Positions 30,516 to 40,215 of a stretch of DNA of 64,000 bases are shown here, in pieces (positions within the stretch are counted from its first letter, which is position 1; every line of letters starts with the position of its first letter). Source of the stretch: Prorocentrum cordatum (Eukaryota > Sar > Dinophyceae > Prorocentrales > Prorocentraceae). The stretch covers positions 120,001 through 184,000 of the forward strand of contig CAUYUJ010006524.1 of the NCBI GenBank assembly GCA_963575745.1, given 5' to 3'. The position numbers and the translations under genes were made by a program. The notes under the pieces are model-generated. The model worked only from the letters and a program-made list of their open reading frames with translations. It was not told the DNA's origin and did no database searches.

Positions 30516-31060
30516 TCTCGTCCCATGCATCCAGGTAACGCTGGAGCCATGCTGGCATCTCTTGCCAGCCATCTTGATCGGGAGCCCTCTTGCGATCGGC
30601 CGCCTCTGCCTTCTCCACGCTTTGTTCCTGGCTCTTGGCATCCACAGCAGTGTTTTCCTCGTCCATTCTGTCGTTGAGATCCTCCTCGTCCATCTCTTGT
30701 CTGCTCCTCTTCCCGATATTTGAACAAGAGCATCTCCATCCGCCCCATGTTCAAATCAAAGGCGGTGGCCAGCGCGCGGACATCATCTGGCTGTCTGTGT
30801 CGGTTGTCGTTCGTGCCCGTGTCGAGGTCGAGTCTGCCAGACAGTGCGTCCAGCTTGTCCGTGAGGCGGTTGATCATCAGCTCTATTTCCGTCAACTTGG
30901 AGTCGACCTGAGGGTGTTTGAGTCTCCGAGGTATGGTCTTGTTGGGGCGATGATTGCTTCTTATCTCTACCCTTATGGTTGTGGTACCAGTTAACCGGGG
31001 CAGCAGAGTCAACTTGGAGTCGATCCTACCCATATCGCGCGCCATTGTAATTAGCTTGTC
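30436..31060 (-). pseudogene. Degraded coiled-coil ORF, possibly a retroelement N-terminal region
   Basis: Read on the minus strand, 31060-30700 gives a coherent helical protein (ERIGDKLITMARDMGRIDSK ... VDSKLTEIELMINRLTDKLD ... MGRMEMLLFKYREEEQ). It then needs a frame change to continue as MDEEDLNDRMDEENTAVDAK ... PAWLQRYLDAWDEKYGGPDI down to about 30450. Heptad-like Leu/Ile spacing suggests a coiled coil. I do not recognise the family; retroelement ORF1 or a chromosomal gene relic are both possible. The frame change near 30695 argues it is broken unless an intron lies there. Confidence 0.4.
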
Positions 31061-31257
31061 GCCGATCCTTTCGGACCAGCCAGGCGCTGGTCAGCGCCAA
31101 CACGGATGCTTCCATTGGCTGTGCTATACGTGTGAAATGGGGTGCTGTGTTGAGCTGTACCATGATCCCTTGACCCTTGATGCCTTGAGCCAAAAGGGAG
31201 GAGCAGGAAGGAGGAGGCGCAGGACGAGGAGGAGGAGGAGGGGCGCATGCGTTTCCC

Positions 31258-31455
31258 ATGACGTCGACCCCCAGAGGTCTCGACCCATTCCCCGGGACCT
31301 GCTTTTCATCCTGAGTCGTTTCTTGACGGCCCCGAGGCCCAGAGTTGGGCCCCCAGAGGCCGAAATTCGCGAACCCAGAAATCCGTCGCGCTCCTTTCAT
31401 GACTCGAGGGGTCAGGAACTTGGGAGGAGGAGGAGGAGGAGGAGGAGGAGGAGGA
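31258..31455 (+). repeat. Family J dispersed repeat, copy 2, with (GGA)n tail
   Basis: GTCGACCCCCAGAGGTCTCG ... CCGAAATTCGCGAACCCAGA ... GACTCGAGGGGTCAGGAACT, then GGAGG triplets at about 31424-31455. Confidence 0.65.
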
Positions 31456-31553
31456 CCATCGCATGCTAATGAGGAAGGCTAGGGTTAGGCCGACCCGACC
31501 CTAACCGAAACCTGAGGGTTACATCCGCTCTCCCCTTACGCTCACTTTCGTCA

Positions 31554-32330
31554 CTACGTCGCCCCTCCTTCCTTGAGGAGCTGGGCCGCAGGGATGGGCA
31601 GGGAAAGTCGGGGGCGGGCCTTCATACGACTCTTGGGATGACGGCCGCTAGCCAGGAGGGACCACGCACTTTGGGAGAACTTGCTTTGGAAGCGCTCCTT
31701 GCATTCACCGTTGAGTCCTTTGAGGTTGTTTTCGCTGTAGCGGCCGCACATCTTACAAATGACTAGGAAGGACTCGACATCAAGGTAATCGCATATCATT
31801 AAATGGTGCTTCTGGGGTTCCCGAATTAGCTTTGACAACATGGCTGAATTACCTGGGCATGGTTCTCGCATGCGGGCCTTGCGGGAATTGTCAGTACGGG
31901 CGCGGGTATGACACGCTAGGCACAGCCAGTGACTATTAAGCCATGCCCACTGATGTCTGACCACGCCCTGGGGGTTACGGCACGCACGAGCACGCCGAGG
32001 ACGACCCCCAGGGGGCGGGGGTGGTGCAGTCCACTGGCTGACTGCTCCCGCTGCCCCGACTGAGGGGCTGAGGCTCTGGGCGGGCTTCTCGTAGGCCTTC
32101 TTGCCCGACTTCGGAGCGAGAGGGGCCCACACGGAGAGCGCCTCAGCAGCATTTTTCACAAGCCTCTGAACTCGGCTACGGCATTCTTTATAATACTAGA
32201 TTTCTCTCTGGGACGGGGCGGGGATTCTGGCAGCAGCTTGTTTGGCCACCTTGTCCGCCCAGTCATTTCCTTTTGCAACAAACCAGTCCCTCGAGCCAAC
32301 CACCAGGGACGACAGATCCTGGTGGGCCTG
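31554..32330 (-). pseudogene. LINE 3' end: RNase H tail and Cys/His-rich C-terminus
   Basis: On the minus strand from about 32330 it reads FVAKGNDWADKVAKQAA, the conserved C-terminal helix of LINE RNase H. One in-frame TAG follows near 32195. A single frame then runs through NAAEALSVWAPLAPKSGKKA, HWLCLACHTRAR, ICKMCGRYSE and LLASGRHPKS to the stop near 31554. The C-x2-C...H-type finger and the W-x-LL-x-SGRHP end match the tail class of the LINE at 16-22 kb. 5'-truncated, which is usual for LINE insertions. The downstream coiled-coil fragment at 30.4-31.1 kb lies on the same strand. Confidence 0.75.
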
Positions 32331-32470
32331 GAGGAGGAGGAGGAGAAGGAGGAGGAGGAGGAGGAGGAGGGGCGCCCCCCTCTCGGCTCCCCGGCGGCTT
32401 CTGCCTCCCGAGAGGACGGCTCGCAGTCAGCCCGGGCCGCCGCTGGCGGCGGACAGGGCGCTCCCGCGCC
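32325..32470. repeat. (GGA)n plus repeated GGCGCCCCCC...TTCTGCCTCC segment
   Basis: GGA triplets at 32328-32368 are followed by GGCGCCCCCCTCTCGGCTCC and GAGAGGACGGCTCGCAGTCA, the same order as at 23740-23815. Confidence 0.75.
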
Positions 32471-32540
32471 GCAGGCCCGGCCCCCTTCGGCGGGCCAAAA
32501 GAGTCGGCGGCTCCGCAGGGCTCCCCCCCAGGGCTCAGAT

Positions 32541-32714
32541 TTAAGTCGGGCGTGCCCCTCTACAGGAGGAATTTTCCCAAATAGGCAAACAATAGTCTGG
32601 GGACGAGTCTGGGGACGATGTTTTCACTATGTTTGAGCATTGTTGGATTATGTTCTGAATGTTTTTAGATTTTTCGTTCAACATCCCCCTGTAAGGGGGA
32701 CATGCCCGACCTAA
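32541..32714. mobile_element. Family C TIR element, copy 4
   Basis: Starts TTAAGTCGGGCGTGCCCCTC and ends TAAGGGGGACATGCCCGACC then TAA. Core AATAGTCTGGGGACGA, with GTCTGGGGACGA duplicated inside. Target duplication GCTCAGAT / GCCCAGAT at 32533-32540 and 32715-32722. 174 bp. Confidence 0.87.
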
Positions 32715-32944
32715 GCCCAGATCTCCCCCCCTGCGGGTGTTGCTGGAAGCTCGAAGAACCACAAATCATCGAGCAGGGGATCGGCGACACAGGATAGTTC
32801 GGTCCCCAGATAGGCTTCCCCGACGAGAATCTGCGAGCAAGAGCGCAGCATGCTGGTAGGTCTACGAAACGATCTTCCTCTTTTTCGCCGATTCGATTGA
32901 AAATCCAGATTGGAGTAAATCAATGCTGCAGTCGACCCCCATAC

Positions 32945-33120
32945 TCGACAATAGGGCACAAACATCAACTTCCGGCGCTCCGCGCGGATTCCTTGGATCG
33001 GCGCTGCGCCACCCTTGGCGGCGCCTCCAGCGCCGCCCCGGGCGCGCTCCGCGTGCCGGCCAGGGGGCTCCATCTCAGATACAAGAAATCAGCGCGGAGC
33101 TGCAAGAGTTGTATGGTAAT
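32945..33120. mobile_element. Family I TIR element, free copy
   Basis: Left end CAACTTCCGGCGCTCCGCGC GGATTCC; right end, read on the minus strand, CAACTCTTGCAGCTCCGCGC TGATTTC. This is an imperfect 34-bp inverted pair. The interior (GGCGGCGCCTCCAGCGCCGC, GGCGCGCTCCGC) matches the intron at 4672-4821 of the Nudix gene. Boundaries approximate. Confidence 0.6.
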
Positions 33121-33369
33121 GCCGTCCTCCGTTCCTCTGCAGGAGTGCCCCTGGCCCGAGGTGCCCCGAGGATTTCCAAGGAGGCCCCCCAGGCCTTCAG
33201 AGCAACCCTTACGAGGCCCAGAGGGCCCCAGGGGCTCCCAAACGGAGCAAAAAGCTGGGGGCACCTCGGGCCAGAGACACCTTTAGCAAGCTTGCGCGCG
33301 CGCGAGGCCGAGGGAAACTACGGATTGGGGTTCTAGTGGGGCAAGCGCGAGGTTTTGTCCGCGGGATGC

Positions 33370-33633
33370 GAAACACATATGGGCCGACCAGACGGGTCAA
33401 CAACCCCGCAGAGGGACACCATGATCTATTTGGGTGGGTTGCTGAACGCCGACGGCGGCAGCGGCCTTGAGCTGAACAGAAGGATCTGCACAGCGTACAA
33501 GCAGTTCCATAGTTTGTGCAACCTTTGGAAACATGCGAAATTTTCACTTCTCAAGAAGGTCTTGGTTTTCCAGTCTTGCGTTGTATCTGGCTTGATGTAT
33601 TGCCTGCACACTCTGTATCCCGGCAAAGCAACC
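33370..33633 (+). pseudogene. LINE reverse-transcriptase C-terminal fragment, part 1
   Basis: One frame reads GRPDGSTTPQRDTMIYLGGL ... AYKQFHSLCNLWKHAKFSLL ... VLVFQSCVVSGLMYCLHTLY. This is the region just after the RT palm in many LINE ORFs (YLG-x-L...LWKHA...K-x-x-x-F-x-x-CVVS-L-YCLHTL). It ends at GKAT*. The continuation expected in this family occurs 5.5 kb downstream at 39105. Confidence 0.75.
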
Positions 33634-33949
33634 TAACGGCGATGTGCATAAGCATATCTGGAAGCACCCCCCTTAATCCGTAAGGGCTTCGCCCCCTGCC
33701 GCCGGCCCCCTCTCTCGGAGAATGGGCCATGGAAGAGCTAAGTCATGAGGCCTTGGCGCTGTCGTGAAGCAGTCTCGAAACTTCATGCGAAGCCGATTCG
33801 CAATCAGCAAAACCAACTGATCACAAGAGGGGTTACCACACCTGGCGATTGGTAAGACGTGTATGGTTTACGGGCTTGGTTACCACACCTTGCGATTAAA
33901 GGGCCGAGGGAGTTCTCGCAGTTTGGGTTACCACGCCTTGCGATGGATG

Positions 33950-34295
33950 TGCGTGAAGGTAGCACCGAATTTCAGACATGTGCCAAATCCCCTCTGTTTT
34001 TGGACCCTGACCCCGCGGATCTGCGTAAGGGGTGGCGCCGAATTTCAGAAATGTGGCAAATCCCTTGTTTTTGTTGGACCCTGACCCCGCGGATCTGCGT
34101 GAGGGGTGGCACGGAATTCCAGAAATGTGGCAAATCTCGTTTGTTTTTGGACCCTGACCCCGCGGATCTGCGTGAGGGGTGGCACCGAATTTCAAAAATG
34201 TGGCAAATCCCTTCTGTTTTTGGACCCTGACCCCGCCGATCTGCGTGAGGGGTGGCACCGAATTTCAGAAATGTGGCAAATCCCTTGTGTTTTTC
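33950..34295. repeat. 73-bp satellite, block 1
   Basis: Monomer with GACCCTGACCCCGCGGATCT, GCGTGAGGGGTGGCAC, GAATTTCAGAAATGTGGCAA and TCCC-TTGTTTTTG. About 4.5 copies. Because 73 is not a multiple of three, each copy restarts the same peptide in the next frame, giving staggered decoy ORFs. Confidence 0.92.
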
Positions 34296-34639
34296 CTGGA
34301 AGGGGCGTGGGCCCAGGGTTTTCTTTTAGTTGGTTTACCCCCCGGTTTTTACTTGAAGGGGTCTGGCAGAATTCTTGTGCGATAAATTACGAGGTCGAAG
34401 GGGGCCGGCGGATTTCAATTGTGAGGACGAAGGCCATTTTTCGCCACCCCTCACGCAGATCGTGCTCTTGGAATTTTACTGCCTTTAAGGAAACCTCGAT
34501 ATTTCACAGGTGAAGTCCACTTGTTTCCGACATCGACTTTAAACGCTAAAAAACGATGTAAACGCGTTCGCTCGATAAATAACGAGGTACCGCGGCCTCC
34601 GGAACGGCGCTGGGAACGGAGTTTGGGATTCTTAAAGTT

Positions 34640-35062
34640 GCATAAGTTCGGAAATAACAGAAATCCTTTTTGTGTTTTTGTTGACCCTGACCCAGCCGAT
34701 CTGCGTGAGGTGTGGCACGGAATACCAGAAATGTGTCAAATCCCTTGTGTTTTTGGACACTGACCCCGCGGATCTGCGTGAGGGGTGGCACGGAATTCCA
34801 GAAATGTAGCAAATCCCCTCTGTTTTTGGACCCTGACCCCGCCGATCTGCGTGAGGGGTGGCACCGAATTTCAGAAATGTGGCAAATTCCCTTGGTTTTT
34901 GGACCCTGACCCCGCGGATCTGCGTGAGGGGTGGCACGGAATTCCAGAAATGTGGCAAATCCTTTGTGTTTTCGGACCTTGACCCCGCCGACCTGCGTGA
35001 GGGGTGGCACCGAATTTTAGAAATGTGGCAAGTCCCATGTGTTTTCGGACCTTGACTTCGCC
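34640..35062. repeat. 73-bp satellite, block 2
   Basis: About 5.5 further copies of the same monomer as block 1, separated from it by about 350 bases that hold a lone CTCACGCAGATCG fragment and two ATAAATAACGAGGT/ATAAATTACGAGGTC stretches. Confidence 0.92.
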
Positions 35063-35490
35063 CAGGAGGGCCCAGGAGGCTCCAGGAGAGCCCAGGAGAG
35101 CCCAGGAGGGCCCAGGAGAGCCCAGGAGGGCCCAGGAGGACCCAGGAGGCTCCAAGAGGCACCAGGGGGCCCAAGGAGGGCCCAGGAGAAGCTCCAGGAG
35201 GCTCCAGGAGAGCCCAGGAGGGCCCAAGAGGTCCAAGGAAGACCCAGGAGGGCCCAGGAGCCCTTACGAGGGATCGTGGCCCTGGGAGCGCTGACGTATC
35301 GTAATTTACGAGGGATCGTGGCCCTGGGAGCGCGGGTGTAGTGTAATTTCATGCTCAGGCCACCCAGGGAGATCTCTAACATGATTGTCCCGAGCTGGAA
35401 CCGCGTGTTTGTACGTGTCCAGGCCACCCTAGGGATATCTTTCATGGTTGTCCCGAGCTGGCACCGTGCTTTTACGTGTCCAGGCCACCA
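35045..35490. repeat. GGCCCAGGAGG minisatellite and two short tandem duplications
   Basis: 10-11-bp CCCAGGAGGG units run at about 35058-35260. Then a duplicated 44-bp unit (GAGGGATCGTGGCCCTGGGA, 35270-35340) and a duplicated 75-bp unit (GTCCAGGCCACC ... TGTCCCGAGCTGG, 35350-35490). Confidence 0.85.
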
Positions 35491-35509
35491 ACACGACGCT
35501 TATCCCCAG

Positions 35510-36812
35510 CACGTTCTGTAGCGCGTCCCCTTGGCACGTCCCGCGGTGCGTCCCCGTGGCACGTCCCCTGGCACGTCGCCTGGCGCGTCCCTTGGAACGT
35601 TCCGCGGCGCGTCTTCCTGGCATGTTTCCTTGTCAATTAGCTCTGGGGCAGCTACTACGTGGACTATGTACTCAGGCAGCTCGAGCTTAAGATCCAGATC
35701 AGTTCGGTTAGGATTCGGATGCAAAGGAGGAATCGATCCACAACGCTATAGAGCACAATCGCGGCATGGCACATCGCAGTTCAGCACGGCGCAGCACAGC
35801 ACAGCCCTCGGCACGGTACATCAAGATCGATACACTCACTCAGCATTGCAACCTGGCACGTTCTTTGGCACGTTCCGTGGCGCGTCCTGTGGCGAGTCCC
35901 CCTGGCACGTCGCGCGGCGCGTCCCTTGGCACGTCCCGTGGCACGTCCATTGGCACGTTCCGTAGCGCGTCCTCTTGGCACGTCCCGCGGTGCGTCCCCA
36001 TGGCACGTTCCCTGGCACCTCGCCTGGCGCGTCCCTTGGAACGTTCCGCGGCGCGTCTTCCTAGCATGCCCCCCGTGAATTAGCTCTTGGGCAGCTACTA
36101 TGTGCTCAGGCAGCTCGAGCTTAAGATCCAGATCAGTTCGGTCAGGACTCGGATGCAAAGGAGGACTCGATCCACAACGCTATAGAGCACAATCGTCACG
36201 TGGCACATCGCAGTTCAGCACGGCGCAGCACAGCACAGCATAGCCCTCGGCACGGTACATCAAGATCGATCAACTCAGCATTGCAATTTGGCACGTTCCG
36301 TGGCGCGTCCTGTGGCGAGTTCCCCTGGCACGTCGCGCGGCGCGTCCCCTGGCACGTCCCGTGGCACGTCCATTGGCACGTTCCGTGGCGCGTCCCCTTG
36401 GCACGTCCCACGGTGCGTCCCCCTGGCACGTCCCCTGGCACCTCGCTTGGTGCGTCCCTTGGCACGTCCCGTGGCACGTCCATTGGCACGTTCCGTAGCA
36501 CGTCCCCTTGGCACGTCCCGCGGTGCGTCCCCATGGCACGTCCCCTGGCACGTCGCCTGGCGCGTCCCTTGGGACGTTCTGCGGCGCGTCCTCCTGGCAG
36601 GTTCCCTTGTCAATCAGCTCTGGGGCAGCTACTAGTTATGTGCTTAGGCAGCTCGAGCTTAAGATCCAGATCAGTTCGGTCAGGACTCGGATGCAAAGGA
36701 GGACTCGATCCACAACGCTATAGAGCACAATCGTTGCATGGCACATCGCAGTTCAGCGCGGCGCAGCACCGCACAGCCCTCGGCACGGTACATCAAGATC
36801 GATACACTAAGC
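35510..36812. repeat. Higher-order satellite (434- and 538-bp periods) built from GGCACGTCCC units
   Basis: CAACGCTATAGAGCACAATC recurs at 35741, 36175 and 36713. Each large unit has a unique-type part (CTCAGGCAGCTCGAGCTTAA, TCAAGATCGATACACT) and a variable number of 16-20-bp GGCACGTCCCKTGGCGCGTC units. Length differences between large units come from that number. Confidence 0.9.
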
Positions 36813-36897
36813 ATTGCATTTGCCCGTCGCCCAATCAGGTGTCTTTGAAACGTTGCCATGTCTTACATTTATAAATTCCTTTCCGGGTTCGTGGGTC

Positions 36898-37165
36898 GAT
36901 CATGTTGGACCCTGACCCCGCGGATCTGCGTGAGGGGTGGCACCGAATTTCAGAAATGTGGCAAATCCCATGTGTTTTTGGATCCTGACCCCGCGGATCT
37001 GCGTGAGGGGTGGCACGGAATTCCAGAAATGTGGCAAATCCTTGGTGTTTTTGGACCCTGACCCCGCGGATCTGCGTGAGGGGTGGCACCGAATTTCAGA
37101 AATGTGGCAACTCCCCTGTGTTTTTGAACCCTGACCCCGCCGATCTGTGTGAGGGGTGTCGATTT
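36898..37165. repeat. 73-bp satellite, block 3
   Basis: About 3.5 copies of the block 1 monomer, starting directly at GGACCCTGACCCCGCGGATC. Confidence 0.92.
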
Positions 37166-37449
37166 CGAGCCCCCCCAGCAATTCAGACAACGCGCCCAGG
37201 AGGTGCTAAATATCTGGTTTGGACCTCCCCCCCCTCGCGCGGTCAATCAACTAGTTACAGTAACCAGCAAGAAGCAGAACTGTAACACTGGAAACTACAA
37301 GCTACAACTGGTACAGGAAACTGCGAACCCGCGCCTACAGCCTGGTGGCCCCACAAGGGGGCCGGCGGATATTCAGGTGAGAATCCAGTTGTAGAGTTCT
37401 GCTGTTCTCGCAGTCGCAGTCGCATTCGCAATGACAGTCGCAGTGGCAA

Positions 37450-37705
37450 CGGCCTTAGGATCCAACGGAATCCTAAGGATTCCTATGGATTCCTAAGGCA
37501 TCCTTAGGAATCCATCGGAATCCTTAGGGAACCCTAGGAACCCTTAGGAATCCTGATTCCTAGAGGTTCCTGGGGATTCCTAAGGATTCCCAGGGAATCC
37601 TAAGGATTCCTAAGGATTCCTGAGGATGCTTAACTCTGCCTACGGATTCCTAAGGATGCCTACGAATTCCTAAGGATTCCTAGGGATTCCTATGGATTCC
37701 TACGG
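37450..37705. repeat. GGATTCCTAA minisatellite
   Basis: About 25 degenerate copies of a 9-10-bp unit TAAGGATTCC or TATGGATTCC. Confidence 0.92.
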
Positions 37706-38600
37706 ATGCCTCAGCCTGCCTCAGTTTCAGCCTCAGCCTCAGCCTGCCTCGGCTTGCCTCAGCCTCAGCCTCAGCCTGCCTCGGCCTCAGCCTCAGCCTG
37801 CCTCAGCCTCAGCCTCGGCCTCAGCCTACGTCAGCCTCAGCCTCAGCCTGCCTCAGCCTCAGCCTGCCTCAGCCTCAGCCTCAGCCTGCCTCGGCGTGCC
37901 TCAGCCCCAGCCTCAGCCTGCCTCGGCCTCAGCCTGCCTCGGCCTCAGCCTGCCTCAGCCTCCCCCCCTCCCTCCCCCCGTCCCCCCATTCAGCGTCACC
38001 TTGTCTCAGTTTCGGCCTGCCTCGGCCTCATCCTCAGCCTCAGCCTCAGTCTCAGCCTCAGACTGTCTCAGCCTGTCTCGGCCTGAGCCTGCCTCGGCCT
38101 CAGCCTCAGCCTGCCTCGGCTTGCCTCGGCCTCAGCCTCAGCCTGCCTCGGCCTCAGCCTCAGCCTCAGCCTCAGCCTGCATCAGCCTCAGCCTGCATCA
38201 GCCTCAGCCTCAGCCTGCCTCAGCCGCAGCTTGCGTCAGCCTCAGCCACAGCCTCAGCCTCAGCCTGCCTCAGCTTCAGCGTCAGCCTCAGCCTGCCTCG
38301 GTTTGCCTCAGCCTCAGCCTCAGCTTGCCTCGGCTCAGCCTCAGCCTCAGCCTGCCTCAGCCTCAGCGTCAGCCTCTCAGCCTCGGCCTGCATCAGCCTC
38401 AGCCTCAGCCTCAGCTTGCCTCAGCCTCACTCTCAGCTTGCCTCAGCCTCAGCCTGCCTCGGCCTCAGCCTGCGTCAGCCTCAGCCTCAGCCTGCCTCAG
38501 CTTCAGCCTGCCTCAGCCTCAGCCTCAGCCTGCCTCGGCGTGCTTCAGCCTCAGCCTCAGCCTGCCTCGGCCTCAGCCTGCCTGGGCTTCAGCCTGCCTC
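37706..38600. repeat. (CTCAGC)n / CTGCCTCGGC minisatellite
   Basis: Almost 900 bases of CTCAGCCTCAGCCTGCCTCG-type units. They give long Ser/Ala/Pro/Gln/Leu-rich open frames with no other protein features, so I do not call them genes. Confidence 0.93.
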
Positions 38601-38602
38601 AG

Positions 38603-39005
38603 GTCGGGCATTCAAAATATGGCACAGGATTTGTTTTCTGGGAACACGAAGATCACGAAGTGGCCCACAGCTTGCTCCGGGCAATCAAAATATGGTACAG
38701 GAGTGGTGTTCTGGGAACACGAACACGAAATGGCTTACAGTTTGCTCCGGGCATTCAAAATGTGGCCTGGAAGTGGTGTTCTTGGAACACGAAAAACACG
38801 AAATGGCCTACAGGTGGCTCCGGGCATTCAAAATGTGGCCTGGGAATGGTGTTATGGGAAGACGAAAAACACGAAAGGGCCTACAGCTGACTCCGGGCAT
38901 TCAAAATGTGGCCTGGGAGTGGTGTTCTGGGAACGCGAAGAACACGAAGTGGCCTACAGCTGGCTCCGGGCATTCAAAATGTGTCCTGGGAATGGTGTTC
39001 TGGGG
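38603..39005. repeat. Second 73-bp satellite, unrelated in sequence to the first
   Basis: CGGGCATTCAAAATNTGGCC starts at 38605, 38678, 38748, 38821, 38894 and 38967 (spacing 73, 70, 73, 73, 73). The monomer includes GTGTTCTGGGAACACGAA and ACGAAATGGCCTACAG. Confidence 0.92.
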
Positions 39006-39104
39006 AGTCCCCGGATCCCCCGGATTCCCCCGGCATCCGCCCAGACTTCCTTGGGGAGTCAAGATGTTGTCGTTTGAGCCCACTAGAAACCTATCAGTTT
39101 CCGT

Positions 39105-39520
39105 TGTTAGGTAAAACAACTCCGTAAGTTAGATGCTTTCCAAGCGCGCTGCCTCCGCAAAATGGCCGGCATAACGCTCTCGTTCGTAAGCCGTGCTTCG
39201 AATGATGCCGTCTTAGCCCAGTGCAGTTGTCAAACAACATGTAGGCAGTTAGCACACAATCAGCTAATGCTGCTGGGGAAGGCGGCCCAACAGCCCGACG
39301 ATAGCGCCGTCCGACGCTGCATTTTCGCTGCTGGGTCATTCTCGCTGTCTTGCCTGGGAGGTCGCCGGAAACGCCGCCGGCCGAAGAACACGTGGAAACG
39401 CAATGTATATACCATGGCTTGCAAGACAGCCGGCGATGTTGACGTATTGCATAATTTATGGCAGGAGCGCGCCTTTGTTTGGCGTTATGCGGCGCACAAT
39501 TTCTGCACGCAAATGGCAAA
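39105..39520 (+). pseudogene. LINE reverse-transcriptase C-terminal fragment, part 2
   Basis: Reads KLDAFQARCLRKMAGI at 39123, then ASNDAVLAQCSCQTTCRQLA, MLLGKAAQQPDDSAVRR, RRPKNTWKRNVYTMA and FVWRYAAHNFCTQM. This is the classic C-terminal extension of this LINE type (LR-x-x-GI...Q-x-T...GH-like...RPDDS-x-RR...RRGRP-x-x-TW). Two frame changes near 39355 and 39110. It continues exactly where the fragment at 33370-33633 stops. Confidence 0.75.
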
Positions 39521-39662
39521 GATATTGCGACAACAGTCACGTCTTCGGAGCCCCCTGGGGAACAGCGGCAGGGAAAGGGCTGACGTCGACGGCAGCGTCC
39601 GCAGGCTTGCCGAGGAGAGGACGGAGAATGAGGAGGAGGACGAGGAGGATCGGGCTTCACGA

Positions 39663-39800
39663 AATGGTTGGATATGGAGAGGGAAGGTACGCCATCTGCC
39701 GCATGCAGCTGGTTTCGGCCCCGCGAGCTCCCTCGATATATCGGCGCCTCTGGCCGCGGGAGGCGCCAGGGAAATCAGCTGCGAGAGCTGATTCGCTAAC
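39663..39800. mobile_element. Family H element, free copy
   Basis: ACGAAATGGTTGGATATGGA ... TACGCCATCTGCCGCATGCA then GCTGGTTTCGGCCCCGC ... GGAGGCGCCAGGGAAATCAG and GAGCTGATTCGCTAACCCCC align with the intron at 4404-4604 of the Nudix gene. The inverted ends are weaker than in the intron copy. Confidence 0.68.
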
Positions 39801-40188
39801 CCCCCCCCCCGCCCCGCTTTCGTTTCATTCGGGAGGAGGGCGAGGGGGAAGGCCATCCCCCGGTCCTCACCTTCGGGGCCAGGTCGCGGTGTTCGCTGCT
39901 TTTCCTTGGAGTTTTCGGCCCATCGTCTCCTCGCTGTGCCGCGTGCCGTTCCTGGGAGTTCGTCAGGGCTGTTCTGCTGACCTCGGATGGCGCTGTCTTG
40001 CTGTAGTCTGCGCTCTTGATGCTACGGGCCAGATCGGCCCGAATTCATGGCGAAGAAGAGGAGGGGGACGGGCTCATGGCCAGGGCAGCGTCCGACGGCA
40101 TGCCGAGGAGAGGATGGAAGGGGGAGGAGGCGGAGGCTGAGCAGGAGGTCCACCTCCTCCTCCTCCTCCTTTTTCCTCCTCCTCCTCC

Positions 40189-40210
40189 TCCGTAGCAATT
40201 TTCGCTCAAG
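40189..40210 (+). promoter_or_regulatory. DinoSL spliced-leader relict
   Basis: The 22 bases here match the 22-nt dinoflagellate spliced leader at 20 positions: TCCGTAGC, then A for C, ATTTT, then C for G, GCTCAAG. The relict sits five bases (CCCAG) before the sugar-porter ATG and directly after a polypyrimidine (TCC)n tract (40150-40190). In living cells the leader is added in trans to mRNA, so a genomic copy implies a reverse-transcribed mRNA. Its terminal AG after a pyrimidine tract could itself serve as trans-splice acceptor. Confidence 0.87.
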
Positions 40211-40215
40211 CCCAG

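Noticed and set aside
33859-37134. CRISPR-like array of regularly spaced repeats
   Set aside because: Head-to-tail 73-bp satellite monomers with no unique spacers, in a eukaryotic context.
37692-39077. 461-aa Ser/Ala/Pro-rich ORF
   Set aside because: Entirely CTCAGC minisatellite followed by the second 73-bp satellite; no initiation context or domain.
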